A stretch of 28,666 bases of DNA from Zygnema cylindricum (lineage: Eukaryota; Streptophyta; Zygnematophyceae; Zygnematales; Zygnemataceae), in contig JBBHKE010000257.1 in assembly GCA_037447655.1 (NCBI GenBank), positions 1 through 28,666 on the forward strand, given 5' to 3'. How positions within the stretch are numbered: the stretch's first letter is position 1; each line of letters opens with the position of its first letter. A program made the position numbers and the translations under genes. This document shows positions 17,817 through 28,666 of the stretch, piece by piece. Under the pieces are notes generated by a model, which had not been told where the DNA came from, searched no databases, and worked only from the letters and a program-made list of their open reading frames with translations.

Positions 17817-19560
17817 ACCTTCGATATCCCAACCTTTACTACAAACCAAAGGTTACTCTGCTGATACGTGTAAGAATGCAAGAAAATGGGCTTAGTGGAT
17901 TCACCTCACGCCACGAAAGGCTTAGGAGCACGGGCAAGCGTTGCATCATTCTACAATTGAGCTCTTTCAAAAAAAAGAAACGTTAATACAAATACGATAG
18001 GAGACAACCTTGCCTTCTCGTTCTTGCATCAAATAGGAATTTCAACAGTATTGGCATTGGATATGGCGAGACTCTTGGGTGCAATTACACTTCTATACCA
18101 CAAGTGGGAAGTATTGCAATAGCTTTTGTCACATATTCTCTCATGTTTGCGAGCTTGATCGATGAAACGTTGCCCTCTGAGAAGGCTTTCTCTACTCCAA
18201 TTGCAACAAAAGTAGATCGAGTCTTATTGACATAAACAAATCACTAAATGTGCGGCTTTATTTATAGAGAGAGAGAGGAGTAATAATTGGAAAATCTAAC
18301 GGTGTCCTTATGATTCATGCCCAAGACATCGACTTTGAGGAATTACCTTGGCAACTAGGCTCGGTTGACAAGGAAATGAACAGCGGGTTTCACTAGAATG
18401 GCTTTTGTGATACGAATAAAGCCTCAAGTTTAGGAGCATTTATCTCTTCAAAAAGTGTGGATCAACAGTTATTGCCTTGGGCTCGACAACCCACAATCAT
18501 GTTCACACAGACTCTAAGCCTAATCTTTTGTTCATGTGAATTGTAACTACAAGGCTCTTGATGTTTTGATCATCCTGAATCCAAAAACATGGACTCTGTA
18601 ATCCAACTTGTCCCTTCCTAATAACTAGAGCACTTGTATCTTCCTAATAACCAGGGGAGTAAATTAAGTCCATGAGTTTGCCAGAATTGCAATTCCCTCT
18701 AACATTGCCCTATTGGGAAGCCTGTTGAGAATGGCTGAAACCTCAAACAAGCTGTTGTTTTTTTTGTTTTTCAAAATACATTAATTCGGAATGCATTAGA
18801 GATTTGTTTTTGGTTTTAATGTACAACAACTCAGTTGAAAACGTCATCCTTAGTTTCCACAACTTCTAGTCATCAACATTTTTATACCCCAAGGTTGCAA
18901 ATTTTTAAGGGTGGGCTATATTTTGCAAAGGTGCACTTGTATGTTACCGGTCCTATTACATCGTAATCTTTGTAGTTAGAATGTATATTCCTTCATATTC
19001 AATGTTATCATTCAATTTTTTGTGTAGAGTCCTTTAACAAAAAAAAAACGAACGGTGAATTCTCCTTCTCGGGACCATATTCCCAATGTCTCATTTACTA
19101 TTTCAACGACAATATTCAGCAAGTAATTTTTGCGGTAGCTCATTATCCATTATCATATTGTAATATTTAACTACCAAATGAGGTAAATAGTACATTTTTG
19201 ACCATTGTATTTTTGGACCTTGCTTAATTAACATCATTGCTTGAACGCATAAACACACACATCATAATGAAATGCAAGGGCTCAATTAAATGAAGGCAGA
19301 AAGCTCTTATCCATGTTATTTTACAAATATCCTTTGAAGGTAAACCTTGGTCCTGTTGAAGTTTTGGAGATCGCGGAATAAGTATTTTATAAGTTTTTGG
19401 TCATAGACATTACTTAAACAATTTAGTGCAAAATACTAATGCAATTGTTGCACACATGATAAAAATACCAACACAAAAGAGAAAGCAAAACGTGTCACAC
19501 ACAAGTAGAAAAAAGCTGTTCAAAGCAAACTGTGTCACACAGGAAGAAAAAAGCTGTTCA
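17817..19560. other. Gene-poor intergenic stretch
   Basis: Moderately AT-rich with short open stretches only. Plus-strand translation near 18050-18230 gives a readable but unrecognised peptide; no kinase, LRR or transposase motif was found. Near 19500-19560 there is a short duplication (gcaaa(a/c)(c/t)gtgtcacac ... gaaaaaagctgttca, twice). Confidence 0.45.
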
Positions 19561-19820
19561 ACACGGATACTTGACTAACCTTAAGCTGTATTAGCAATCA
19601 TAATATGACAAACCTTTTGATTTAAAAGTGATACCTGGAACTGGCCAAGCTATCCTCCAAACAATCAGTCTACTAAAATGCATATACTTATAAGTAGGCT
19701 TAAATTATCATCATCTGTATTTTTAACGTTCTCCAACGGATATTGAACAACGATAGTTTCAATTTCGTTCACGTTCAACATTTTACTTCCTCAATAGGCA
19801 ACGGAGACAGGAGGCGGCAG
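19561..19820 (-). other. 3' flank/UTR of the minus-strand paralogue
   Basis: Reverse-complement counterpart of 14014-14250. It shares ttgaggaagta, gatgataatttaagc-tactta and caaaaggtttgtcatattatga just beyond the stop codon. Confidence 0.6.
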
Positions 19821-22800
19821 TTATTTTGAGGGAGGTGAGGGAGTGGGGTGAAGAAGAGGGGGGGATTTTGAAGGAGGTGAGGGAGGAGGGGGGCGACGAG
19901 GAGGGAGGCGATGAGGGGGGGATTTTGAAGGAGGTGAGGGAGGAGGGGGGCGACGAGGAGGTGGGGGACGAGGAGGTGGATATTTTGGTGGAGGAGAGGG
20001 AATATAGGAGGGACGAGGAGGTGGGGATGGTAATGAACGAGAGGGAGGAGGGGAGGAACGAGGAGGCGGTGGAGGCGTCACCACTACAAAAGTGTTGAGA
20101 GAGGAAGTTACATTGTAAGTCATACTGTTTTTGCCATAGAAACAAAAATCCTTTCTCAAATAATTTGACATTATTGAATGTCCCACACGTCACATGTTAA
20201 GGAGACAGTTATAAATTTTTGTTTTTCACTTTATTCATTTTAGTACGTGTAATTACACGAGAAGATAAGACGACTGAGTTTGAGAGGATAGAGGAAAGGA
20301 AGGACTAAATGAAGAGGGTAGGGACAAAAAGTTGAAAGGAAGGGAAATTAGGACCTGCAGATGGCAAAAAGATGTGACCTAAACGATCTTAGTTTGAATT
20401 CAAGAAAATCTCCAGTAAGCTACAAATCGGCAAAAGATGTGACCTAAACGATCTTAGTTTGAATTCAAGAAAATCTCCAGTAAGCTACAAATCGGCAAAA
20501 GATGTGACCTAAACGATCTTAGTTTGAATTCAAGAAAATCTCTAGTATGCTACAAGTATAACATACTTGTAACTGCAAAAAACACTTAAAATTTATAGCG
20601 TGAATTGTTTAATCGTTTACCCTTATAAACATATCCATATCCTTTGTCTGATATACCATTGACAATAAAAATATTGTGAGCAAAATGGAACTGTCAAATG
20701 TCTACACATGCAAAAAATAATTTAGCAACATTTAATAATATAATAATGTAAAAAGCTTGCATAATACTCTTCGGTATTCAAAGTTTATTTTCATCAACCA
20801 CAATGAAAAAGAACAAAAAAAATTGAAAAGGAAAAAAAAAATGAACGACAATTTAACTCATGATTAGATTTCTTGAGGATTTTATATATATTATTCCAAT
20901 AAGTTTTTTATTTATTTTTTATTTGATAAATATACACAGTTTTGTCATGATATTCATGAGCGACAACTTGCTGAATGCGTGTCCTAAGAAAAAAAAATTG
21001 TAATTTGTCGATTTAAAAATCTCTTCAAATATTTAAAAATGATTTTTTTGACAAAATTTGATCGGTTATCACTTTACAAAATTTTGAAAAAAAAAAATCT
21101 TGGTGATCACAAAACCGGAAACTCGGTATACTTTTAAACAAAAGACAATTAGAAAGCTGGAAAAAAAACGTGCAGAACAAAATGTATGTATGTACTCTAA
21201 AATAAAATAACACAATTGGATAAAGATAGGTGTGGTGAACAATTAGTCTATACCGGTTGAATACGGTACACGTTTAGTGCAACAGTCGGAATATTTAGTA
21301 TTCATTTAGGAAAGAACATTCGTTCTCAACAAAAATCCTAAATGACCGACGTTCAATTGTAGAAAGTGGAATTATTTTCCATGTTTTTTATTTTTCCCAA
21401 ATATTGCCCTAATGGAGTGGTTATATTAACTTTAAAGTATAAACCTTTATTACCACTTAAGCCATTTTAATTTTTTACCGACAAAAATTCGCAACAACCG
21501 GGAGATAAATTATAACCACCAACAACATCAAGAATATTAATTTGGCAAAATTATTTGGCTCAAATCAAGGTTGTTTTATGTATTTTTTCCCTTACAAAAA
21601 ATAACTTAAAATTCAATTTTTGGAACCGATCTCCACACATGTCAAATTATGTTAAACAAAAAAATATGGTCCGTAAAACTATACTAAGCAAGTTCACTTT
21701 GTTTGTAAACATTCTTATCCTCAACGACAAAGATGTTAGGTACATTGTGAAACGGCGTCTAGCGTGTGTTTTGTTTCGTGTTACGTTTCATTTTAGTTAT
21801 AATTTGATTTGGTTTTGTGTTTTTGCGTGCATAGCATTATACAGTATTGTACGGCGGGTTACGTTTCCTTTGGTACGCGTACAAGTATTGTACGGCGGGT
21901 TACGTTTCGTTTGGTACGCGTACATTATGTAGTTTCGTGTGTAATAAAATGAGATTGGTTCGCGCGCGTACTTTTGTACGTCGCCTGATCTTTAATATTT
22001 GTTGGTTCGCGTGTGTGGAGTATATTAGGACTTGGTCGTTTTAGTGAAGAGTTTATCTTGCAAGAGGAAAATTCTAGTGAAAAATATTTGTCTTTTGTTG
22101 GAGTGTTCTCTTATTGTGATCTTTGCTTCCGCAATCTTTTCTGTTCATCCTTTTGTCATCTTGTGTCTCGATCCTTCAAGAGACGTGCGACATTAAATGT
22201 TCCAAAATTTTTGGCCAATCTAACGCGGGCCTAATGCAATGCTGTAACATTCATCTTTTTTATTTTATTTTGGACTGGGTGATTTTCTGCCAACAATAAT
22301 TGAACAGTACGTTGATGTGTTTTATCAAGAGAATAAACCGTTGTATTTTTCTGAAGGTGGAGACTGAAGAAATTTTGAAGCTTGAAATTGTTTTGTTCGC
22401 AAAATTAGCGAAGCTAAAAATGCTTCAATACAATGGGCACACCCAAACGTATATTAGCCGATTGAGGTGACTAATTTATACACGAATGGTATATCGTCAA
22501 GTTTTTTAAAATAATTCGGAATTGATGTAAATAAAGATATCTCAACGAATAAATGAAACTTGTGGCTTATGAGTTTTTTTTCCCTAAAAATAACTTCATA
22601 GACCTTCATATACAAAGAATTTGTTATATCTTATTGTTCGACAATGATAGTACAAAGGTTACTAGTCAGCATCTTTTCAAAAGAGGACATACATTTGCAA
22701 ATAAACTTGCTCGCCTGATTGTTGTATCCTTCGTCGCATGCACATGATGGCCCGTTCGTGCCGTTGGAGCAAACACCACCTCCCCCACAAGGGCCTCCTG

Positions 22801-25800
22801 GCTGGGTCGCATTGCAAAATGCTGTACACTCGCTTGTATTTCTTTGACTTGTGGCTGCGCACCCGGTTGGGAGGCTTGAGCCAAATAGGCAATTATTTTG
22901 TAAACCGTCACAACCTGGGACCCCGTTGACTGTGGTGGCTTCGGTGAGGTAGTTATTATCAACATAACTGCAAATATGGTCCGACATTGTAAAATAAATT
23001 ACTCGGCAAGCCACTAACATTCATGATAACACGTTTGAAAATTCAACATGTTGACCAAGGCATCAACCTTGATTTGCGTACAACAGGGCGTACAAAAAAT
23101 GCAGACAGTAAACCTTTTATACCAGATAATTTAGTGTCTAACCATGTATCAGTATTATAATTTACTATTACACCAAATATTTACAACAATATTTTTTTAC
23201 TTTCGTTACATGGTTTTTTATATTATTCGTACCTTTATTATCACCATTCCTGCTATTGTTATCATTCATATATTTTATTTATTCATTTTTAAATTAACAT
23301 TTCCTATCATTTTTTATGATCCTAATTAATACATAAGATATTAGTTGCACGTAAACATTTTGAAAATTAAGATGCATTTTTGAATTGAAAAAATGACTAA
23401 TGAAAAATTAGTAATAATAACGATAACAGTAATCATTACAAATGTGTCAAAAACAGTTAAAAAACATGTCAAGAAAAAGAAACAAAACAACAAGAACAAA
23501 ACAAACACAAAACACTTTACACCATATAGCTTTAGTCAAACTCCTCCCCTCCCTTTTCTTTTGTCCATTGCGTAAAAGAACACCCGCTCTACCTTCCACC
23601 CCACCAGTTCCTCCCTCTCCTCATTTCTTCCACCTCCAAGTCACTGAAATTTCCATATTTATACTTTTTTAAGAAAAAAAACATCCTATAAAACTATAAA
23701 ACAAAAAAAAAATTGTGTATTAAAAGCACTGTACTGATGCATAACATAATCATTGTGGAATGTGTCTTACAAGTTTTGGAGGAATACTGATGCATAACAT
23801 AATCATTGTGGAATGTGTCTTACAAGTTTTGGAGGTAATACAGTTCACCGATAGACAATGGAATGCTTCCACTCAACTGGTTGTTACTTAGGTCCCTATG
23901 CCACAAAAAACCAATCATAAAAACAATTGAAAAAAAATCGAAATAGTGAGGGAAAAAAATTGCGCTTTTTAGTTTGGCCATTTAGACAGGACTAGAAATT
24001 TAACCTAATTTTTGCAATGGATGTATTATTGGGAATATGTCTCACATCTGTTTCCCTCAAGCTCATCCAATTCCCAAGATCCTATTTTTCTTATTCATAG
24101 TGATGTGTATGGTCCTATGCGTGTCCGAAGAAAAATTGGTGCATTGTATTCTTTTACCTTTATTGATGATCAATCACGATTTAGATTTAATACATAAAAC
24201 ATAAATCGAGAACTCTCACCCATATTTAAAACTTTAAAGCTTTTGTCTAAAATCAGTTATCTTCTCGCTTCAAAATATTAAGGATAACAGTGGGGAATAC
24301 ATGTCTAATGTATTTTCATGCTTTTGGAGAAAATGCCTTTTGAGGCGTGGCATGAGCTTAACCTCAACGTTTTCCGATTTTTGCCTTTCTTGAAGTGAGG
24401 CGTACAACAAATTTCTCACTGCACACGCCATTCGTGGCGTCTTTGTGCCTATTTTCCAAATTTAGAAGCGTAATTAATTATGTGTGCCACATCACATCGC
24501 GTCATTACCATGCTTAATGTAACTTTTGCTGAAACCCCTCTTATTCGCATATTAATTTATATCTTTCCTCTCACACCTCTAAAAAATATTTTTTTATTAG
24601 ATGAGTTAACTTCTAAATCAGACCATTCAAACTCATTTAATCCGGTGACATACCAAATATCCCCCACCCTAAAAGTTCTATCTCATATGTCAAAAAAACA
24701 TTATTTCATAAATTTTGGTGATTCCTACGAACATCATCCTTCCAAAATATTTGGTGGTCTCAACACTTCGCCTATGGACTTTGCGTCCCTAGGACCGCCT
24801 CTCAATACTGTGGAAAGTATCCGGCCTGCCATTGTGACGACATTCGCTATAAACATTTGTCGGGATCGCTCTGATGACGTCACCCAACGTCCAGCTTGGT
24901 GTATGACATGGTAATTGCGCCATTCAACCCTCTTGGTATTTTTGCAACAACCTCGCCCATGTGGATACTGCTAATGTCAAAGATCCACCAATTCTAACTT
25001 TTGCTTAACCTCTTAGATGCTCACAAGTGGCGCCTTGTTGCAAAAATTTGAAGTACTTATGGCCAATAAAAACCAAGATGCTTTATATTATACCGCCACA
25101 TCATCGCGCCATTTGCTCAAAACGGGTCTTCAATCTAAAAAGCGAATGCTGCAAAATATACACTTGCGATGAAAGGATATTTGAAAACCGAAGGGATTTA
25201 CTACAAGCATTTTGCGCTTTACTGCCAGATTTGAACCTATTCGTTCCATTTTGTCACTTTTGCCTATTGATGGTTTCGATTAACAACAGACTGACGTCAA
25301 AACAACTTTTCTCCATGGTAGTCTTGATGAAGACATTTATATGGAGCCAACTCTTGGCTATGGAATGAGTAGTAAAGAATCCCTTGTGCGCCACGTGTAC
25401 AAAGGCACTTATAGCCTCATACACGCACCTTTCGCGTGGCACAAAACTTAAAGCGCTTTGCTCAAAGGAGAATTTATGGATAATACTGCAAATCTTGGCA
25501 TAATGTTCGCGGTCCAAAAACAATCTTGTAATCATTAGTACCTATGTCGACGATTTAATTCTAAATGGTCGTAGTAAAGCAAACCTTTGAAAAGTTGAAG
25601 TCAATACCAAACTCTTGAGGAGATATCTGTCCTCTTTATTGCTCTACTATTGGGAAATTGACGTATGCCATACAAAGAACTAGGCCAAAGATAAGTATTT
25701 TCGTGTATTTCTTGTCTCAATTTTCCCATTGTGCTTCTTCCACTCACCTTCAAGCTGCCAAACGCGTCTCCGGTTTCTTAACGGCACTAAGAAACTTCAT

Positions 25801-27630
25801 TGTACCTTTTCTCTTCCTCCTCAAACAAGCTCCTCTTCTCCTACATTATCCATCGCAAACTCCTCAACTTTCAGTTTTCGCGACGCGGAGAGGAGCATTG
25901 GTTTATTTCAAGTGTGTGTTTTTATCTTGGTGGAGGGCATGTCTCATGGTGTTCCCGAAATCAAGCGACTGTAGCTCTCTCCTCCACCGAAGTGAAGTAT
26001 ATGGCCGGCACCTTCCGCTAAAATAAACGCCATTGGGTTTCGTCGCCTTCTCACCAATATCTCTTTCCCTCTATCTTCTCTTACTTATGATAAAATCTAG
26101 TTCAACACACCCATTAGGTATTCAATTCCATTTTACTCGTGACAAAGCTTTAGTCCACATCGTTTTTCTCTCTTTGTGCCACGGATTTCCATCATGCCAG
26201 TTTTTTCACCAAGCCTATCCTTCGACCATTTTTTTAAAAACATTCCTCTAATGTCGGACTTTGTGACTAGCCATGCTTCAGCCGAGAGGGCTTTTAGAAA
26301 CTGTTGTTGAAGCTTGTGTTTGAATTAATGGCTATCTTTAAGCGCTAAATTGTACGTCTAGAACTTTATTTAGCATTGTGTACTATCTTAGTGTTTTGTA
26401 CCTACCTTTGGTAGTGTAAACGCTTCCTCTCAAAAACTACGAATATATATATACACATTTACCGTTATTAACTCTACCTACGTTAGCTACGCCTAGAATT
26501 AGTTTTACGTCGAACAGTCTTTGCAACTTCTTGATTCTCCAGTTGAGTGTATTTTTCTTAGAAAGACTCTTTGACTCAACTGGAAATGTAGACAAAAGCT
26601 CAAGCGACAAACCTTTTCTCTTTGGTTCCCTTGATTGTCTCGTTCTTACTTATACTTTGTTTTTTTTGGCTTTCTCCCTATTTTTTAACCTTTCCTATCT
26701 TTTGTTTTTTCCTTGTTTCGGATTTTCAAAACCTCTCTTTCTATATCAAATGAGTAAAACAAAACATAAAAAACAAAAGAAATACTCAGCATTTCTTTTA
26801 TTGATTCCCTATACCTAGTTTACTTTTACCAAATGGCTCTATCTCGAATCCGTGTACACGGCTTCTCCTTTCTTCTCCTATTAGTTTTTTACTGTAAAAG
26901 GTTTTGTCTAAAATGTACGAATGTCAATTTAGACATAATATTTACAGCAAACTTCTAACTTTGTTCTTTATTTGCCTCTTATACCTGTCTTTTTTTTCCT
27001 TTCTTGGCCTTTTTTTTTTTGGCCTTTCCTCTACACTTTGCTTTTCGCCATTTTGGACTTTTCTGCCCTTTTCATCATTAGTCCTCCTTTCTCACCGTCA
27101 TTTATTTATGAATTTATTTCAATTTCCATAACTATATTTTCTCAACTATAAAGAAAAAAAAATAGCAAAGCTAAACAAAAATAAAAAACTTAAAAAAAAA
27201 AAATATTTACGATAACTTTTAATATTAAATATTTTTTATTGATAGTTTTAATTATAGACGGTGTTATTTAACTCATTATTTCCTATTTAATATTTAATTT
27301 AGTATTAAGCTATTTTAGCCTTTTTATTGATATTATTTTTTAATTACTACGAATATACAATTATTTATTTACTTGTTTACCATCAAGTCACTTAAAGTTT
27401 CATAACCAATTTTTTTGCAAATAAAAATTGAAAAATAAAAAAAAAATCTTTGCTTTTGAAAAAATTACATGCGGTGAACCATTATTTGCAACAAACCATT
27501 TTCATCGACAACACACTTTTGATGTTACGTTACACGACCATGATGTCTCCAGGCTTACATCCGAAGGAGGGAGAACATTTGACCAATAGACCATGGAATG
27601 CTTCCACTTAAGCGGTTGCTCCGTAGATAT
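19821..27630 (-). CDS. Paralogous LRR / EGF-like Cys-rich / proline-rich protein (5'-partial)
   Basis: Minus-strand exons visible: 27630-27559 (72 bp), 23895-23824 (72 bp), 22967-22693 (275 bp) and 20083-19821 (263 bp, ending TAA). All have GT...AG borders, and the 682 nt stay in one frame, giving 226 residues plus the end of a split codon. The two 72-bp exons are single LRRs (YLRSNRLSGSIPWSI; DLSNNQLSGSIPLSI). The third opens with YVDNNYL and carries a module with ten Cys (CTAFCNATQPGGPCGGGGVC ... CACDEGY) matching exon 4 of the plus gene. The last exon starts VTPPPPPRSSPPPSRS and is an SPPP-rich tail of about 86 residues, longer than the paralogue's through internal repeats. Signal peptide and LRR N-cap exons must lie beyond 28666. 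A secreted wall-associated role is inferred as for the paralogue. Confidence 0.75.
19860..19965 (-). repeat. In-frame internal repeat of the proline-rich exon
   Basis: A ~57-bp block (plus strand gattttgaaggaggtgaggg followed by aggaggggggcgacgaggag) occurs at about 19863 and 19919. In protein it repeats RRPPPPSPPSKSPP. Expansion by whole codons explains the longer tail relative to the plus-strand gene. Confidence 0.8.
20363..20557 (+). repeat. 65-bp tandem repeat, 3 copies
   Basis: Units start ggcaaaa(a)gatgtgacc at 20363, 20429 and 20494. Copies 1 and 2 are almost identical; copy 3 has two substitutions near its end. The high identity indicates a recent expansion. It lies inside an intron of the minus-strand gene. 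Confidence 0.93.
21843..21924 (+). repeat. 41-bp tandem duplication, GTAC-rich
   Basis: agtattgtacggcgggttac starts at 21843 and 21884, each followed by gtttc(c/g)tttggtacgcgtac. The surroundings (21750-22000) are rich in cgtac and gtacgcg, like the GTAC-rich repeats elsewhere in the window. Confidence 0.9.
22968..23823 (-). other. Intron between LRR exon 2 and the Cys-rich exon of the paralogue
   Basis: Minus-strand donor GTAAGA at 23823, acceptor atttgcag at 22968. It includes a pyrimidine-rich stretch (23540-23640), AT-rich filler and the 53-bp duplication at its 5' end. A coding reading of 23393-23575 is not supported. Confidence 0.65.
23732..23837 (-). repeat. 53-bp tandem duplication across a splice donor
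   Basis: tactgatgcataacataatc starts at 23732 and 23785 on the plus strand. On the minus strand each copy ends the LRR exon text ...CCTCCAAAACTT and adds GTAAGA, so there are two identical donor sites 53 bp apart. Use of the first keeps the 72-bp exon; use of the second would add 53 nt and shift the frame. Confidence 0.9.
24013..26290 (+). pseudogene. Ty1/Copia pol: integrase, reverse transcriptase, RNase H (degenerate)
   Basis: Plus-strand order is that of Copia pol. A preintegrase CNGCIIGNMSH motif lies at 24013. The integrase core is LIHSDVYGPM and YSFTFIDDQSRF (about 24090-24190). The RT region shows HHRAICSKRVFNLK (25100-25142), DEDIYMEPTLGYGM (about 25325-25366), a decayed YSLIHAPFAWHK block where YGLKQAPRxW is expected, and an intact YVDD at 25543-25554. 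RNase H shows THLQAAKRV, CFYLGGGHVSWC and QATVALSSTEVKYMA (25740-26002). A C-terminal GIQFHFTRDKAL...TDFHHASFFTKPILRPFF follows. Several frameshifts and stops separate these, so it is inactive. gag and protease are missing at the 5' side. It lies antisense inside an intron of the minus-strand LRR gene. Confidence 0.88.
26539..26583. repeat. 10-bp inverted repeat
   Basis: CCAGTTGAGT and ACTCAACTGG separated by 25 bases, downstream of the Copia pol fragment. It could be a short stem-loop or the remains of a small foldback; no function is assigned. Confidence 0.6.
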
Positions 27631-28666
27631 CTGTGACACCGGGCAGCCAGAAGCCCAATCATAAAAAAAACAAAAAAATATAAATATTGAGGGACTCAAA
27701 CCAATATTGATTTACAATTTCCCCGGTAGAGTCGCATGTCTTTACATGCACCTTTTTTTTTTCCCTTATCTGCCAACCTTTTTTTCTCCTAAACCCCAAA
27801 TCTGTCACTCGCTTGTACAAAAAAAAAGAACTTGAAATCGGCATAACCAATTTTCAAGAACATGCATATACATTAAAAGAAGAAATTGTTGAAACAAAAA
27901 CAATCTTTATATATCATGTCAAATATGAAATCAAAGAGTACATGATGTTCTAATATCTCCCTCACACACAGATGCACATGAATAATGAAGACATGTATAT
28001 ATATATGTAATTCATATTTTATCTCTCACATCTCTTTTTTTTGTTTTCGCTCTCGTGTCTTACACAAATCATCAATTGTCAAAAGACAAACAAAAAAAAC
28101 AACAAGAAAAATGATTACCAAAAATTCTTTCATTTCAAGTGACTAAATATAAAAAAATACAACAAAAATGAGTAGACAAAACCTCGAAAAAATATTGCTA
28201 AGATTTGGAGGTAAAAAGAACTGCTGCAAATTATAATGCTAATACACCGCTTGGCTTTTGTCTCTCTTCGCCCCCTTCTTTCAATTGCATTAATAAAAAA
28301 ATTGCAAGTCGATAATTGTTTTTTTATCAGAATATAGAGGGAAAAATATACATTTGATAGATAGGTCTTTATTCCACAACTATTTCAATAATAGTTACCT
28401 CCCCCCACGCCCTTCCACTCTCCAAGCCCCACTCGCACTCCACTTCCCTTTTCCATCCTCTATGAACTCACTTAAATTTCGAAGGATTTCTTAAATATAA
28501 AAAAAAAATGAATACAAAGCTTTAGAGCAAGAAAACTTGAAGAAAATAAAACCTTAAATGTCATGGTAAAAAGTAAAAAGAACATTGTTTTATTCCTTTT
28601 TTTCATTAAAAATAAAGATTTATTCCACCTTTTTTTTATTTAATAGGTTTAGAAAAGATTTATCTT
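27631..28666. other. Upstream intron of the minus-strand paralogue, no exon found
   Basis: AT-rich with long A and T runs and a C-rich pyrimidine stretch (28399-28460) resembling 23560-23640. The minus-strand acceptor gtgtcacag (27639-27631) closes this intron. No further LRR, LRR N-cap or signal-peptide exon was recognised, so those exons probably lie outside the window. Confidence 0.5.

Larger units (their letters stand above)
20084..22692 (-). other. Intron between the Cys-rich and proline-rich exons of the paralogue
   Basis: Minus-strand donor GTATGT at 22692, acceptor acttttgtag at 20084. It is AT-rich and holds two tandem repeats listed separately. No exon-like sequence was recognised. 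The stretch 22250-22550 holds nothing identifiable. Confidence 0.65.
23896..27558 (-). other. Large intron between the two LRR exons, carrying a Copia insertion
   Basis: Minus-strand donor GTAAGC at 27558, acceptor ggcatag at 23896. Most of its interior is the antisense Copia pol fragment. 26291-27500 is AT-rich and possibly Copia 3' LTR remnant, with no other gene. The intron bases next to both LRR exons are alike (ccaatcataaaaa on the plus strand at about 23910 and 27655), which shows that the exon was duplicated with its flanks. Confidence 0.6.

Noticed and set aside
17817-18740. Possible receptor kinase domain downstream of the LRR gene
   Set aside because: No P-loop, HRD or DFG motif could be read in any frame. 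The conserved stop after the proline-rich exon in both paralogues argues against a kinase continuation.
22738-22929. Plus-strand open frame over the paralogue's Cys-rich exon
   Set aside because: Antisense shadow of the minus-strand exon, which has splice sites, conserved Cys spacing and a paralogue.
26531-27131. Hydrophobic open frames downstream of the Copia pol fragment
   Set aside because: Phe/Leu-rich translation of T-rich sequence within the paralogue's intron, with no signal of coding.

Overview
This looks like nuclear DNA of a streptophyte (land plant or a close algal relative). It is AT-rich and dense in introns. It carries degenerate Ty1/Copia retrotransposons, a hAT transposase fragment, a complete-looking non-autonomous Helitron and a plant-type secreted protein gene whose leucine-rich repeats (LRRs) lie on 72-bp exons. 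No bacterial, organellar, tRNA, rRNA or CRISPR signal was seen. The species cannot be named from the sequence.

Layout. 1-117 is a CT microsatellite. 994-2106 (minus) is a dead Copia gag with its leader upstream. 2765-5160 is a mosaic with an inverted repeat (2765-3190 / 4840-5100) around two minus-strand copies (A, B) of a ~430-bp leader; copy A is fused to a Copia reverse transcriptase fragment and copy B to a Copia gag start. 5160-6290 has no gene. 6581-8007 (plus) is a broken Copia gag-protease-preintegrase. 8018-9640 is a foldback element with ~550-bp inverted arms. A third leader copy (C, 9765-10160, plus) is fused in frame to the C-terminal end of a hAT-type transposase.

10951-14013 (plus) is the best gene: five exons that join in phase to a predicted 228-residue secreted protein with a signal peptide, an LRR N-cap, two LRRs, a cysteine-rich EGF-like module and a proline-rich tail. 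A paralogue lies on the minus strand in convergent orientation (19821-27630, its 5' exons outside the window). It has two 72-bp LRR exons, the Cys-rich exon and a longer proline-rich exon. Its largest visible intron has received an antisense Copia pol fragment (24013-26290). The two genes also share sequence beyond their stop codons, so they form a large inverted duplication. The space between them holds further copies of that 3' sequence and the Helitron (14597-16919, minus), which contains a TA-flanked MITE and a 49-bp minisatellite.

The gene pair probably encodes small apoplastic or cell-wall proteins of LRR-extensin-like design. Everything else supported here is transposon-derived or repeat sequence. 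Two observations deserve the most attention: the three leader copies joined to three different coding fragments after the same seven codons, and exon 2 of the plus gene, which is flanked by a pyrimidine-rich intron tract and a complementary purine-rich one.
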